Positions 24,794-33,707 are shown, counted from the first letter of the stretch. The stretch: DNA of 64,000 bases from Pseudonocardia endophytica (GCF_004339565.1 NZ_SMFZ01000001.1:1922001-1986000); one strand, 5' to 3'. Numbers and translations: made by a program. The notes: generated by a model not told the origin, from the sequence alone.

Positions 24794-26095
24794 TCACCAG
24801 TTCTGGATGGACTTCGTGAGGATGTCGGCGATGTCGTCCTCGGACGGGGTCCGCGGACACGTCGCCAGCAGCCGCTGTTGCTTCATCGTCCCCGGTACCA
24901 GATCCGGGACGTCGGCCTCGGTGTAGCCGACGCCGCCGATCCCGTTCGGGATGCCGATGTCCTGCATGAGCCGGGTCAGGACGTTGGGCAGCTGCTCACG
25001 CGGGTCGTTGAGCTTGTCCGCGCGCGGGTCCATCAGCTCGGCCGCCTTCAGGTGCCGTTCCGGGGCACTGTCGAAGGAGAACCGGAACGCCTCCGGCGCC
25101 GTGAGCGACACCGACTCCCCGTGCGGCACCATCGCCTCGTCCTGCGGGTAGCCCTGCGGCCGGTACTCCTTGACCATCCCGGCGATCGGGTAGGCGTTGG
25201 CGTGCGGGATGTGCACGCCGGAGTTGCCGAACCCCATGCCGGCGAACGTCGCGGCCATCATCATGTCCGACCGGGCCTCGACGTCCTCGGCACCGCGCTG
25301 CACGGCGGTCCGGAACGACTTGGCCAGCAACGACATCGCCTTCTCGCACCACAGGTCCGACACCGGGTTGGAGCCGCAGTACGTGACCCGCTCCTCGGGG
25401 CGCTTGCGGTCGAACGTCGTGTAGTACCGGGCGGTGTAGGACTCGACCGCGTGGCACGTGATGTCCATCCCCGCCGCGGCGGTGACCTGCGGTGGCAGCG
25501 TCATCGTCAGCAGCGGGTCGATGACGGCCAGGGTCGGGCGCAGCCGCCAGTGGCTGATCCCGGTCTTGACCTTCATCGACAGGATGTCCAGCACGCACAT
25601 CGCCGTGGACTCCGAGCCGGTGCCCGCCGTCGTCGGGACGGCGATCAGCGGCTTGAGCTGACCCGGCGGGACCTGCGCGTTGCCGATCGGCTTGTTGATG
25701 TAGTCCATCAGCTCGAAGCCGTCGTGGCTGGTGAGCAGGTTGATCGCCTTGGCGGTGTCGATCGCCGACCCGCCGCCGACCGCGACGAACCCGTCCCACG
25801 GACCCTGCGCCCGCGCGTACTCGGTCGCCTTGTTCATCGAGTCGTCGGTCGGCTCGACGTGCACGCCGTCGAAGATCTCCGACTCGATCTTGTACCGGGA
25901 CAGCGTGTCCGCGAGACGCTGCGGCGCTCCGAGCGCGTTCACGCCGGGGTCGGTGACGATCAGGACCCGCTTCACGCCGTAGCCGCTGAGCTCGAACCCG
26001 ATCTCGTCGATCGCCCCGGCACCGAACTTCAGCGGGGGCGCACCCCAGGTGAAGATCGTCTCCTCGGTGGGGACCTCAGGGATGCTGTCACTCAC
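24794..26095 (-). CDS. iron-type alcohol dehydrogenase, hydroxyacid-oxoacid transhydrogenase-like
   Basis: The 433-residue group III alcohol dehydrogenase has VAVGGGSAIDTAKA for the nucleotide and metal-binding His in GMDITCHAVESYTAR and GVHIPHANAYPIAG. VEPTDDSMNKA, YCGSNPVSDLW and EARSDMMMAATFAGMGFGN closely recall ADHFE1/HOT enzymes, which oxidise 4-hydroxybutyrate while reducing 2-oxoglutarate. An NDMA-dependent methanol dehydrogenase-like role is the alternative. The GTG start overlaps the stop of the lactonase gene (GTGA). Confidence 0.82.
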   Translation of the reverse strand: MSDSIPEVPTEETIFTWGAPPLKFGAGAIDEIGFELSGYGVKRVLIVTDPGVNALGAPQRLADTLSRYKIESEIFDGVHVEPTDDSMNKATEYARAQGPWDGFVAVGGGSAIDTAKAINLLTSHDGFELMDYINKPIGNAQVPPGQLKPLIAVPTTAGTGSESTAMCVLDILSMKVKTGISHWRLRPTLAVIDPLLTMTLPPQVTAAAGMDITCHAVESYTARYYTTFDRKRPEERVTYCGSNPVSDLWCEKAMSLLAKSFRTAVQRGAEDVEARSDMMMAATFAGMGFGNSGVHIPHANAYPIAGMVKEYRPQGYPQDEAMVPHGESVSLTAPEAFRFSFDSAPERHLKAAELMDPRADKLNDPREQLPNVLTRLMQDIGIPNGIGGVGYTEADVPDLVPGTMKQQRLLATCPRTPSEDDIADILTKSIQNW

Positions 26096-26901
26096 GTGTA
26101 CGACGCCTCCGGGGCCTTGCGCAGCTCCTTGATCTGCTCGGCGTCGTGGCCGAAGACCATGGTCGCGTTCGTCTTCTCCTGGATGCCGCGCAGCTTCTCC
26201 ACCGAGGCGAACCAGTCCTCGAGGTTGTTCACGATCGCGGCGGGCGCGGCGGGCGGGCCGTAGCTCTCTCCCATGTAGACGGCGTCCGACGTGAAGATCA
26301 TCGTGCCGCTGTCCGGCAGGTCGACCTGCATCGACATGCAGCCCGGCGTGTGGCCAGGGGTCTGGATCATCTTCACGCCCGGCAGGAACTCCGTGTCACC
26401 GGAGATGATCTCCCAGTTCAGGTCCTCGTAGTCCGCCTTGAGGTGCGCGCCCTGGAAGTCGCCCTCGAAGTTGAGCGCGAACTCCTTCTCCTTGTCCGAG
26501 CACAGCAGCTTCGCGTTCGTGTTCTTGAACATGTTCGCGTTGCCGGCGTGGTCGAAGTGCAGGTGCGACAGGACGACGTAGTCGATCTCGTCGAGGCCCA
26601 CGCCCATCGTGTTCAGCTGCCGGTCGAGGTACTTGTCGTCGGCGGCGTCGTACGGGAAGAACTCCTGCAGGCCCGTGGGCCCCCAGCGCTCCTCCCAGTC
26701 CTCGGGACAGCTGGTGTCCCACAGGATCTTTCCTTCGTCTGTCTCGACGAGCACGCAGTGGGTGGGAACCTCCACCCAGTCGACCTTGGCGTCCTTCTCC
26801 GACCGCGGCTTGATGCTCACGCCGGGCTTGAGGAGGAGGAACGGAAGGTTCGCGTGCATCGCCCCGCAGGGGATCACGCTGAGCTTGTTCGCGGTGGCCA
26901 T
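26092..26901 (-). CDS. metallo-beta-lactamase-fold lactonase, AttM/AHL-lactonase-like
   Basis: This 269-residue protein has the dinuclear zinc motif H-x-H-x-D-H (His113, His115, Asp117, His118 in SHLHFDHAGN), TPGHTPGCMSM and a metal-bridging Asp in FTSDAVYMGE. The C-terminus, LRGIQEKTNATMVFGHDAEQ then KAPE, matches AttM/BlcC-type lactonases that open gamma-butyrolactone or acyl-homoserine lactones. ATG 26901 has GGGAAGGG 7 nt upstream; an in-frame extension is less likely. Coupling to a 4-hydroxybutyrate dehydrogenase-like gene suggests gamma-butyrolactone as substrate. Confidence 0.8.
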   Translation of the reverse strand: MATANKLSVIPCGAMHANLPFLLLKPGVSIKPRSEKDAKVDWVEVPTHCVLVETDEGKILWDTSCPEDWEERWGPTGLQEFFPYDAADDKYLDRQLNTMGVGLDEIDYVVLSHLHFDHAGNANMFKNTNAKLLCSDKEKEFALNFEGDFQGAHLKADYEDLNWEIISGDTEFLPGVKMIQTPGHTPGCMSMQVDLPDSGTMIFTSDAVYMGESYGPPAAPAAIVNNLEDWFASVEKLRGIQEKTNATMVFGHDAEQIKELRKAPEASYT

Positions 26902-27111
26902 CGTTGGTCCCTTCCCGCCGGGGAACGCACCGGAATCAGGTACGGACATGCATATTGCTTGTCATGGGGAAGTGACACAAGCCACCACGTGATCACGCGC
27001 CGTCGATCTTTACTGGCGGTGCTCTGACCTGCGGAAACGCGCTCGTACCCTAGTTGTCGATCAACTGTTGTTGCAGGCTCGTGGTCATTGTCCGGTCGAT
27101 CCACGATGGAC
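26902..27111. promoter_or_regulatory. control region upstream of the lactonase gene
   Basis: This 210-bp gap has two operator-like elements. CGTGATCACG at 26988-26997 is a perfect 10-bp palindrome. AGTTG-TCGAT-CAACT at 27052-27066 is a perfect 5-5-5 inverted repeat. Either may bind the LysR protein encoded immediately upstream (27112-27990) or an unlinked regulator. It contains no gene-like frame. Confidence 0.4.
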
Positions 27112-27990
27112 TCACCCGCCGGCGACCAGGTGATCACGCAGGGCGAGCGCCGTGGCCGACAGCTCGGACTCGTCGCGGTGGCAGACCACGAGGCTGCGGT
27201 GCGCCCACGGCTCGTCGAGGTCGACGGCGGCGAGGCGGCCGTCGTCGAGCCAGGCGGAGATGCCGTGGCGCGGCAGCACGGCGACCCCGCCACCGTGCGC
27301 GACGGCGTGACACACCGCGTCCAGCCCGGGCAGGCGCACGCGGTACACCGGGCGCCCGCCCAGCGGCATGGCGTGGCCCTCGAGGTACTCGGCCAGCGCG
27401 CTGCCCTGGCTCAGCCCGACGAACGGGCGGCGCAGCACGTCGGCGAACGACACCGCCCCGCCACCGGTGAGCGGGTCGCCCGGGGGGACGACGACCACCA
27501 GCGGGTCCGCCCGGAGCACGCTGCTGCGCAGCTCCCCCATGTCGGTCGTGTCCGAGACGAGCCCCAGCTCGGCCCTGCGGGCGGCGAGCGCGGCGACCGT
27601 CTCCGTGCTGGTGGACTCGGCGAGGTCGATCCGGACCGTCGGACGGTCCCGCAGGAACGACGTCACGGCCGGGACGACGTCGGTGCGCGCCGACGTCCCG
27701 GCCAGCACCCGGACCGTCGCGCCGTGGCCCTCGGTGTACTCGGCGAGCTCGACGCGCATCCGCCCGACCGAGCGCAGGATGTCGCGGGCGTGCTCGAGCA
27801 GCAGCCTCCCGGCGGGCGTCGGGGTCACGCCGCGGCGGTCCCGGTCGAACAGCGGCGCCCCGACCGACCGCTCGAGCGCCCGGATCCGAGCGCTGGCCGA
27901 CGGCAGCGAGAGGTGCGCCCGCACGGCGCCGTGGGTGATGCTGCCGGCGTCGGCGACGGCCGCGACGAGCTCCAGGTCGGCCAGCTCCAC
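27112..27990 (-). CDS. LysR-family transcriptional regulator
   Basis: This 292-residue protein has an N-terminal HTH (ADLELVAAVADAGSITHGAV, then LPSASARIRALERSVGAPLF) and a periplasmic-binding-like C-terminal domain (VRVLAGTSARTDVVPAVTSF, then ADPLVVVVPPGDPL). GTG 27990 has CAGGGA upstream; no good start lies further up. It is upstream of and co-directional with the lactonase/alcohol dehydrogenase genes and may control them. Confidence 0.83.
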   Translation of the reverse strand: MELADLELVAAVADAGSITHGAVRAHLSLPSASARIRALERSVGAPLFDRDRRGVTPTPAGRLLLEHARDILRSVGRMRVELAEYTEGHGATVRVLAGTSARTDVVPAVTSFLRDRPTVRIDLAESTSTETVAALAARRAELGLVSDTTDMGELRSSVLRADPLVVVVPPGDPLTGGGAVSFADVLRRPFVGLSQGSALAEYLEGHAMPLGGRPVYRVRLPGLDAVCHAVAHGGGVAVLPRHGISAWLDDGRLAAVDLDEPWAHRSLVVCHRDESELSATALALRDHLVAGG

Positions 27991-28074
27991 AGGATCCCTG
28001 CCTTCGCTCGGAACAGAGGCTGTCGATGCGAATCCCGCATTCTGCCAGTGCATCGGTGCGCGCAGACTACGGTC

Positions 28075-28539
28075 ATGCCACAGTCTCACGGCACGATCCG
28101 GCTCGTCACCGCCCTCGCGCTGGGTGTGGCGCTGCTCGCCGCCGTCGTCGGGAACGTGGTCGCCACCACCGCGTCGGAGCGAACCGGGGAGGCCGTCGCG
28201 GTCGACGCGGTCGTCGTCGAGGACGCGCGGGCGCCTGCACGGGTGCGGGTCGCCTGGACCGGCGCGGACGGCCGCACCGGCACCGCGACGGCGGCCGTCC
28301 CGGCCGGCACCCGGGCGGGCGACCCCCGGCGGGTCTGGGTCGCGCCGGACGGATCGGTCGTGGCGCAGCCACCGGCCGGGGCCGCGCCGTGGGAGGCCGC
28401 CCTGCTCGCCGCGGGCCTCGGCGCCGCCGTGGCCGTCGCCGTCGTCGTCGCGCACCTGTCCGGACGGCGACGGGCGCGCGACCGGGCACTCGAGCGGGAG
28501 TGGGCCGCCGTCGAACCGGTGTGGACCGGACGGGCCTGA
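28075..28539 (+). CDS. Rv1733c-like membrane protein
   Basis: The 154-residue protein has an N-terminal helix (VTALALGVALLAAVVGNVVA) and a second one near residues 103-123 (AALLAAGLGAAVAVAVVVAH). Between them is a beta-rich domain with the recurring pattern VEDARAPARVRVAWTGADGR. This two-helix topology is that of the actinobacterial Rv1733c family, of unknown function. It is divergent from the LysR gene and ends 1 bp from the convergent PucR gene. Confidence 0.7.
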   Translation: MPQSHGTIRLVTALALGVALLAAVVGNVVATTASERTGEAVAVDAVVVEDARAPARVRVAWTGADGRTGTATAAVPAGTRAGDPRRVWVAPDGSVVAQPPAGAAPWEAALLAAGLGAAVAVAVVVAHLSGRRRARDRALEREWAAVEPVWTGRA

Positions 28540-28540
28540 G

Positions 28541-29830
28541 TCAGCCGCCCGCGAGGCCCTCCACCTGGAACGCCAGGCGCGCGGCCAGCAGCGCGTCGAA
28601 GCTGCGCATGTCCAGCCCGGTGACGTGCTCGATCCGGCCCAGCCGGTAGCGCACGGTGTTCTCGTGCACGCCGAGCTCCTTGGCCGTCGCCCGCACCTGC
28701 GCCCCGGACGCCAGGTAGCTCCGCAGCGTCTCGACGAGGTCGCCGCCGGTCGCGTCGTCGCTGCGGCGCAGCGGGCCAAGGCAACGTTCGGCGAACCGGA
28801 CCGCGACGTCGGCCCGGCCGCCGTCGACGACGAGACGCAGCGTCGTCAGCTCGTCCACACCGACGACGCCCCCGCGCCCGCCGAGAGCCGCGGCGATGCC
28901 GTCGACGTCGCGGGTCTCGGCGAGCGCGGCCGGGAAGTCGGCCGGGTCACGGCAGATCCCGGACACGACGGCCCGGCGCACGCCGGTACACGCCGCGACG
29001 GCGTCCACGGCCGCGTGCAGCCGCTGGTGGACGGCACGCTGCTCGGGCGGTCCGGCGTCCGTCGCGAGCTCCAGCAGCACGACGACGGCGTCCGGCTCGG
29101 CGAGGTTCGGCGGCACGCCGCCCCCCGGGCCGGCGAGCGCGGTCGCGACGTCCGACCGGCACGCGGCGGCCGAGCGCTCCGGGGCGACCGGGAGGCGCAC
29201 GACCAGGTGCGGGCGGTCGAGGTCGAGCCCGGCCTGCCCGGCCAGACGTCGCAGGTCGGGACCGGCGCGCGACCCGCGCAACAGGTCGGCGACGACGTCG
29301 TCGCGCTGCCGGGCGGCGGACCGCGCGGCCCGCAGGTCGGCGGCGTCCAGCAGGGACAGCACCGCGGCCGCCTGACGGGCGACGACGGCGTCCGACCCGT
29401 CCAGCGCGCGGCCCATCTCGGCGACGTCGAGGTAGCCGGCGGGCTGCCCGTCGACGACGAGCACGGCGACCAGGTGGCGCCGCACGACCCCGTGCGCCGG
29501 GCACGGCGCGACGACCGCGGACGGCCGCGCCGGCCCGAGCCCGGCCAGCGCGTCCCGCACGGCGGGCACGTCGCGCACGACGGGCGACAGGCTCGGGGCC
29601 GAGTCCAGGCGCAACCCGGGTGGAGCCGCCCACGTCCGCACCCGCAGTCCCGCGTCGAGCAGCGCGACGGGCAGCGCCAGGAGCGCGGACAGCCGCTCGA
29701 CGAGACGGCCCGCCCCGACACCCCCGAGCACGGCGGCGGCCAGGCCGTCGAGCACCCGGGAGAGCTCCCGGTCCCCCACGGCGGACGCGCGGCGCTCGGT
29801 CTCGGCCGGAACGGTGACGAGCCGGTCCAC
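28541..29830 (-). CDS. PucR/CdaR-family transcriptional regulator
   Basis: The 429-residue protein has a C-terminal PucR HTH: LVETLRSYLASGAQVRATAK followed by LGVHENTVRYRLGRIEHVTG. A variable sensor region precedes it. The GTG start has GGGAGG about 8 nt upstream. It is divergent from the flavin oxidoreductase operon at 29934 and shares its 103-bp promoter region, so it may regulate that operon together with the TetR protein. Confidence 0.85.
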   Translation of the reverse strand: MDRLVTVPAETERRASAVGDRELSRVLDGLAAAVLGGVGAGRLVERLSALLALPVALLDAGLRVRTWAAPPGLRLDSAPSLSPVVRDVPAVRDALAGLGPARPSAVVAPCPAHGVVRRHLVAVLVVDGQPAGYLDVAEMGRALDGSDAVVARQAAAVLSLLDAADLRAARSAARQRDDVVADLLRGSRAGPDLRRLAGQAGLDLDRPHLVVRLPVAPERSAAACRSDVATALAGPGGGVPPNLAEPDAVVVLLELATDAGPPEQRAVHQRLHAAVDAVAACTGVRRAVVSGICRDPADFPAALAETRDVDGIAAALGGRGGVVGVDELTTLRLVVDGGRADVAVRFAERCLGPLRRSDDATGGDLVETLRSYLASGAQVRATAKELGVHENTVRYRLGRIEHVTGLDMRSFDALLAARLAFQVEGLAGG

Positions 29831-29844
29831 TCCGGTTGCCTCCC

Positions 29845-29896
29845 TTGACCGTCTGTGAAATACCCCACTACCGTGACAGCCCTAACGTTCGTTAGG
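29845..29896 (+). promoter_or_regulatory. sigma-70 promoter with TetR-type operator
   Basis: TTGACC (29845-29850), an 18-bp spacer and TACCGT (29869-29874) form a good promoter for the flavin oxidoreductase gene. CCTAACG-TT-CGTTAGG at 29881-29896, a perfect 7-2-7 palindrome, covers the expected start point. A TetR repressor is encoded as the second gene of this operon, so negative autoregulation is likely. Confidence 0.65.
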
Positions 29897-29933
29897 CAAG
29901 GTGCCCGAGACCGTTCCACGAGAGGCAACCCAC

Positions 29934-31022
29934 ATGGACGTCGGTGTCCTGCTGGTCTTCCAGAACTGGCACGAGAACCTGAGCGACGCGGACATGTTCC
30001 GCCAGGAGACCGAGCTCGGAGTGCTCGCCGAGGAGTACGGGTTCGACTCGGTCTGGGCGGCCGAGCACCACTTCGACGACTACTCGATGTGCCCGGACAA
30101 CCTGCAGCTGATGAGCTACCTGGCCGCGAAGACCAGCCGGGTCAAGCTCGGTACCGGCGCGGTGATCCTGCCGTGGAACGACCCGCTACGGGTCGTCGAG
30201 AAGGTCACGATGCTGGACATCCTCTCCGAGGGCCGCGTCGTGTTCGGCATGGGCCGCGGCCTGGCGAAGATGGAGTACGAGGCGTTCGGCGTCGACATGA
30301 ACGCGTCGCGCGGCATGTTCGACGAGGCCGCCCCGATGATCGTCAAGGGCCTGCAGAACGGCTACGTCGAGAACACCGGACCGATCTACCAGCAGGCGCG
30401 GGCGGACATCCGGCCCGGACCGGAGAACCGTGACTGGTCGGACCGCTTGTACGGCGTCGCGATGTCGCCCGACTCCGTCCCCGCGGTCGCGAAGGTCGGC
30501 GCCCGCATGATGACGTTCATGCAGTACCCGGCCGAGCAGCACGTGCCGGCCATGGAGCGCTACCGCGAGGTCTACCGGGAGACGCACCACCGCGAGCCCG
30601 GCCCGATCCTCACCCAGGACTTCATCTACTGCCACGAGGACCCGGCCGAGGCCGAGGCGGTCGCCCGCGAGTACCTGAGCCGGTACTTCCTGTCGGTGAT
30701 CAAGCACTACGACTTCGCCGGCTCGCACTGGCGGCAGACGAAGGGTTACGAGGCCTACCAGGCCGGTGCCGACATGATCCGCGAGGCGGGCATGGAGGCG
30801 GCAGGCGCCGGCTACGCCGACACCCAGATCTGGGGCACCCCTGAGCAGATCGTCGAGAAGTACCGGCACCGCCTGGAGCTGTTCGGCGACCACCAGCCGA
30901 ACGTGGCGCCGTCGTTCGCGGGCCTGCCGTTCGACAAGGTGCGGGCCAGCCTGAAGCTGTTCGGCGAGAAGGTCGTGCCGGAGCTGCACAAGATGGGCGT
31001 GAAGACCTCCGTCCCGGCCTGA
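29934..31022 (+). CDS. LLM-class flavin-dependent oxidoreductase
   Basis: This 362-residue luciferase-like protein begins MDVGVLLVFQNWHENLSDAD. It has WAAEHHFDDYS near residue 40, LGTGAVILPWNDPLRVVEKV and LSEGRVVFGMGRGLAKMEYE. A C-terminal segment (IWGTPEQIVEKYRHRLEL) matches bacterial alkanal monooxygenase-like enzymes. The substrate is unknown. GAGG lies 9 nt before the ATG. It is the first gene of a TetR-controlled operon with an NTF2-like protein. Confidence 0.87.
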   Translation: MDVGVLLVFQNWHENLSDADMFRQETELGVLAEEYGFDSVWAAEHHFDDYSMCPDNLQLMSYLAAKTSRVKLGTGAVILPWNDPLRVVEKVTMLDILSEGRVVFGMGRGLAKMEYEAFGVDMNASRGMFDEAAPMIVKGLQNGYVENTGPIYQQARADIRPGPENRDWSDRLYGVAMSPDSVPAVAKVGARMMTFMQYPAEQHVPAMERYREVYRETHHREPGPILTQDFIYCHEDPAEAEAVAREYLSRYFLSVIKHYDFAGSHWRQTKGYEAYQAGADMIREAGMEAAGAGYADTQIWGTPEQIVEKYRHRLELFGDHQPNVAPSFAGLPFDKVRASLKLFGEKVVPELHKMGVKTSVPA

Positions 31023-31114
31023 TGACCGCCCCGGGTGCGGGGGTGCAACGACGCGCCCCCGCACCCGGTGGTTCATCCTGGTCCCACCACCAGCGCAGAG
31101 CCGAGGACCGCCGG

Positions 31115-31708
31115 ATGACCGCCGCACCCCAGACCCGTCGTACGTCGGAGCGCAGGGCGGAGCTGGTCGCGGTGGCCAGCAGGCTGTTCCGGGAACGCGG
31201 GTACCACGGGGTCGGGATGCGGGCGATCGCCGAGGCGGCCGGGATCCAGGCCGCCTCGCTGTACCACCACTTCCGCAACAAGGAGGAGCTGCTGCTCGAG
31301 GCGATCTACGTCGTGGACCGCGACATGGTCGTCGAGCACCTGCCCCTCCTGAACGGACCCGGATCGCACACCGACCGGCTCGCCGAGCTGGTCCGTGCCC
31401 ACGTGCGGCACATCGGTGCGAACCGGGACGCCTGGCGGGTGGCCGGGCGGGAGCTGCGTGCGCTGCCCCCGGAGCGGCTGGAGGCCGTCCAGAAGTTCCG
31501 GCGGGAGTACCAGCGCTGCATCGCCCGGCACATCGCCGCGGGCGTCGCGGTCGGCGAGTTCACCTGCGCCGACCCGCGCCTGACCACACTCGCGATCCTG
31601 GACACGCTCAACGGACCGAACGAATGGTTCGACCCGGACGGGCGCCTCACGATCGACCGGATCGCCGACCACTACGCCGAGCTGGTGATCCGCCTGCTCG
31701 GCGCCTGA
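31115..31708 (+). CDS. TetR-family transcriptional regulator
   Basis: The 197-residue protein has an N-terminal HTH: AVASRLFRERGYHGVGMRAI followed by AEAAGIQAASLYHHFRNKEE. The C-terminal ligand domain resembles TetR_C_33/AcrR types. The ATG at 31115 is preceded by GAGGA; an ATG at 31022 would add 31 poorly ordered residues. It probably binds the palindrome at 29881-29896. Confidence 0.87.
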   Translation: MTAAPQTRRTSERRAELVAVASRLFRERGYHGVGMRAIAEAAGIQAASLYHHFRNKEELLLEAIYVVDRDMVVEHLPLLNGPGSHTDRLAELVRAHVRHIGANRDAWRVAGRELRALPPERLEAVQKFRREYQRCIARHIAAGVAVGEFTCADPRLTTLAILDTLNGPNEWFDPDGRLTIDRIADHYAELVIRLLGA

Positions 31709-31728
31709 CGACCGCCGGAGGTTGCACG

Positions 31729-32136
31729 ATGGGCACTCTCGAGGAGCAGAACAAGCAGACCGTCACCGAATTCATGACCACGTTCTCGGGTGGTGACGTC
31801 GACAAGATCCTCGGCTCGATGACCGACGACGCCACCTGGTGGGTCGCCGGCAGCATCCCCGGCATCTCCGGGACGAAGGACAAGGCCGGGTTCGGTGAGA
31901 TGCTCGGCGGGATCGCCGAGAACACGACGACCGGCGCGATCCGGCTGACCCCGCTGGCGTTCACCGCGGAGGGCGAGCGCGTCGCCGTGGAGACCGAGTC
32001 GTACGCGGAGCTCAAGAACGGCCGCGTCTACAACAACCTGTACCACTTCGTGTTCACCGTGCGGGACGGCAAGATCTCGTCGGTCAAGGAGTTCCTGGAC
32101 ACCGAGCACACGACGGCGGTCTTCGTCGCGCCATGA
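31729..32136 (+). CDS. NTF2-like/SnoaL-type protein
   Basis: This 135-residue cone-fold protein has TVTEFMTTFSGGDVDKILGS, MTDDATWWVAGS and YNNLYHFVFTVRDGKISSVK followed by EFLDTEHT. Related proteins are small isomerases, dehydratases or ligand-binding proteins. GGAGG lies 7 nt before the ATG. It probably serves the same pathway as the flavin oxidoreductase two genes upstream. Confidence 0.82.
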   Translation: MGTLEEQNKQTVTEFMTTFSGGDVDKILGSMTDDATWWVAGSIPGISGTKDKAGFGEMLGGIAENTTTGAIRLTPLAFTAEGERVAVETESYAELKNGRVYNNLYHFVFTVRDGKISSVKEFLDTEHTTAVFVAP

Positions 32137-32143
32137 CGCCCCA

Positions 32144-32173
32144 CCCGGGGTCCGGCTCCGCGCCGGCCCCGGG
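32144..32173. terminator. hairpin between convergent genes
   Basis: CCCGGGGTCCGGC (32144-32156) pairs with GCCGGCCCCGGG (32162-32173), with one bulged T and a 5-nt loop. It lies in the 44-bp gap between the NTF2-like gene and the convergent acyl-CoA ligase, so it is a probable bidirectional terminator. Confidence 0.6.
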
Positions 32174-32180
32174 CAGGCGG

Positions 32181-33707
32181 TCAGGGTGCGTACCGCGCGC
32201 GCAGCAGCTTCTTGTCCGTCTTGCCGACGCTCGTGCGCGGCAGCGCGTCGACGAGGACGACGTCCTCCGGCATCCACCAGCGTGGGACCCGCTCGGCCAG
32301 CCGCTCCAGGATCGGCGCGGCGTCGGTCGTGCCGCGCGACACCACGATCGCGATCGGCCGCTCCTGCCAGCGCGGATGCGGGACGGCGACGACGGCGGCG
32401 TCCGCCACGTCGTCGTCGGCCAGCAGTGCCTGCTCCAGCGCGACCGAGCTGATCCACTCGCCGCCGCTCTTGATCAGGTCCTTGGTGCGGTCGACGATCC
32501 GCAGCCGCCCGGTCGCGTCGATCGTGGCGACGTCGCCGGTGCGCAGCCAACCGTCGTCGAAGCGTTCCGGGGCCTCGCCGAGGTAGTAGGACGTGGCCAC
32601 CCACGGACCCCGCACGTGCAGCTCGCCGCGGCTCTCGCCGTCCCACGGCTGCTCGACGCCGTCGTCGTCGACGATCCGCCATGCCAGCCCGGGCAGCAGC
32701 GTGCCCTGGGACTGGGTGCGACGGTGCCGCTCGCCCGGGTCGTCCGGCGGGAACGGGTCGCGGGTGAACGTCGCCATCGGCGAGATCTCGGTCATCCCCC
32801 AGCCCTGGAACACCGGGACGCCCCGGTCCTCCCAGGCCCGGATCAGCTCCAGTGACGGCGTCGAGCCACCGAGCACGAGCGCGCGGAGGCTCGAGACGTC
32901 GGTGCCGGTGCGGCGGACGTGGTCGAGCAGGTCGACGGCGACCGTCGGCACCATGCCGACGTAGGTGACCCGTTCACGCTCCACGATGGACGCGATCTCG
33001 GCCACCGACGGGTGCGGGCCGGGCAGCACCTGCGCCGCACCGGCCATCGTCGCGGCGAACGGGATGCCCCACGCGTTCGCGTGGAACAGCGGGACGACGT
33101 GCAGCACGGTGTCGGTCGCGGAGATCGCGTGCCCGTCGGCGAGGCACGCGGCGAACGTGTGCAGGTACAGCCCGCGGTGGGTGTAGCCGACGCCCTTGGG
33201 CCGCCCGGTGGTGCCGGACGTGTAGCAGAGCACGGCGAGGTCGTTCTCGTCGCGGTCCGGCGGTCCCTCGAGCACCGGGCCGGACGCGACCAGCTCCTCG
33301 TACGCGTCGCCGGTCTCGACCACACCGAGCTCCGGGTGCACCCCGTCGAGCAGGTGGCGCAGGTCCGGGTCGGCGACGATCAGCCGGTCGTCGGCGTGCC
33401 CGGCGATGTAGGCGATCTCCTCGGCGGACAGCCGCAGGTTGAGCGTGTGCAGCACGGCACCGGCCAGCGGCACCGCGGCGTACAGCTCGAGGTGCCGGTG
33501 GTGGTTCCAGCACAGGGTCGCGACCCGGTCCCCCGGCTTCACGCCGATCCGCCGCAACGCCCCGGCGAGCCGGACGACCCGCTCGCCGTAGGCGCCGTAG
33601 TCGTAGCGCAGGACCTCGTCGCCCCCGTCGTAGCCGACGATCTCCCGGTGCGGGTGGTGCCGCCGCGCCCGCTCGGTGAACTCGGTGAGCAGCAGGGCCC
33701 CGGTCAC
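32181..33707 (-). CDS. fatty-acid/acyl-CoA synthetase (AMP-forming)
   Basis: This 508-residue adenylate-forming enzyme has the AMP-binding P-loop YTSGTTGRPKGVGYTHR, the A5 motif QGWGMTEISPMA, WLRTGDVATID and DRTKDLIKSGGEWIS, and the C-terminal catalytic Lys in SVGKTDKK. The spacing matches medium/long-chain acyl-CoA ligases (FadD-like). It begins with GTG 16 bp after the flavin oxidoreductase stop, so the two are in one operon. It activates a carboxylic acid to its CoA thioester. Confidence 0.88.
   Translation of the reverse strand: MTGALLLTEFTERARRHHPHREIVGYDGGDEVLRYDYGAYGERVVRLAGALRRIGVKPGDRVATLCWNHHRHLELYAAVPLAGAVLHTLNLRLSAEEIAYIAGHADDRLIVADPDLRHLLDGVHPELGVVETGDAYEELVASGPVLEGPPDRDENDLAVLCYTSGTTGRPKGVGYTHRGLYLHTFAACLADGHAISATDTVLHVVPLFHANAWGIPFAATMAGAAQVLPGPHPSVAEIASIVERERVTYVGMVPTVAVDLLDHVRRTGTDVSSLRALVLGGSTPSLELIRAWEDRGVPVFQGWGMTEISPMATFTRDPFPPDDPGERHRRTQSQGTLLPGLAWRIVDDDGVEQPWDGESRGELHVRGPWVATSYYLGEAPERFDDGWLRTGDVATIDATGRLRIVDRTKDLIKSGGEWISSVALEQALLADDDVADAAVVAVPHPRWQERPIAIVVSRGTTDAAPILERLAERVPRWWMPEDVVLVDALPRTSVGKTDKKLLRARYAP

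Noticed and set aside
26941-26985. A consensus -35/-10 promoter for the lactonase gene
   Set aside because: Candidate hexamers (ATGACA with TACCTG at 17 bp) fit poorly, so only the palindromes were reported.
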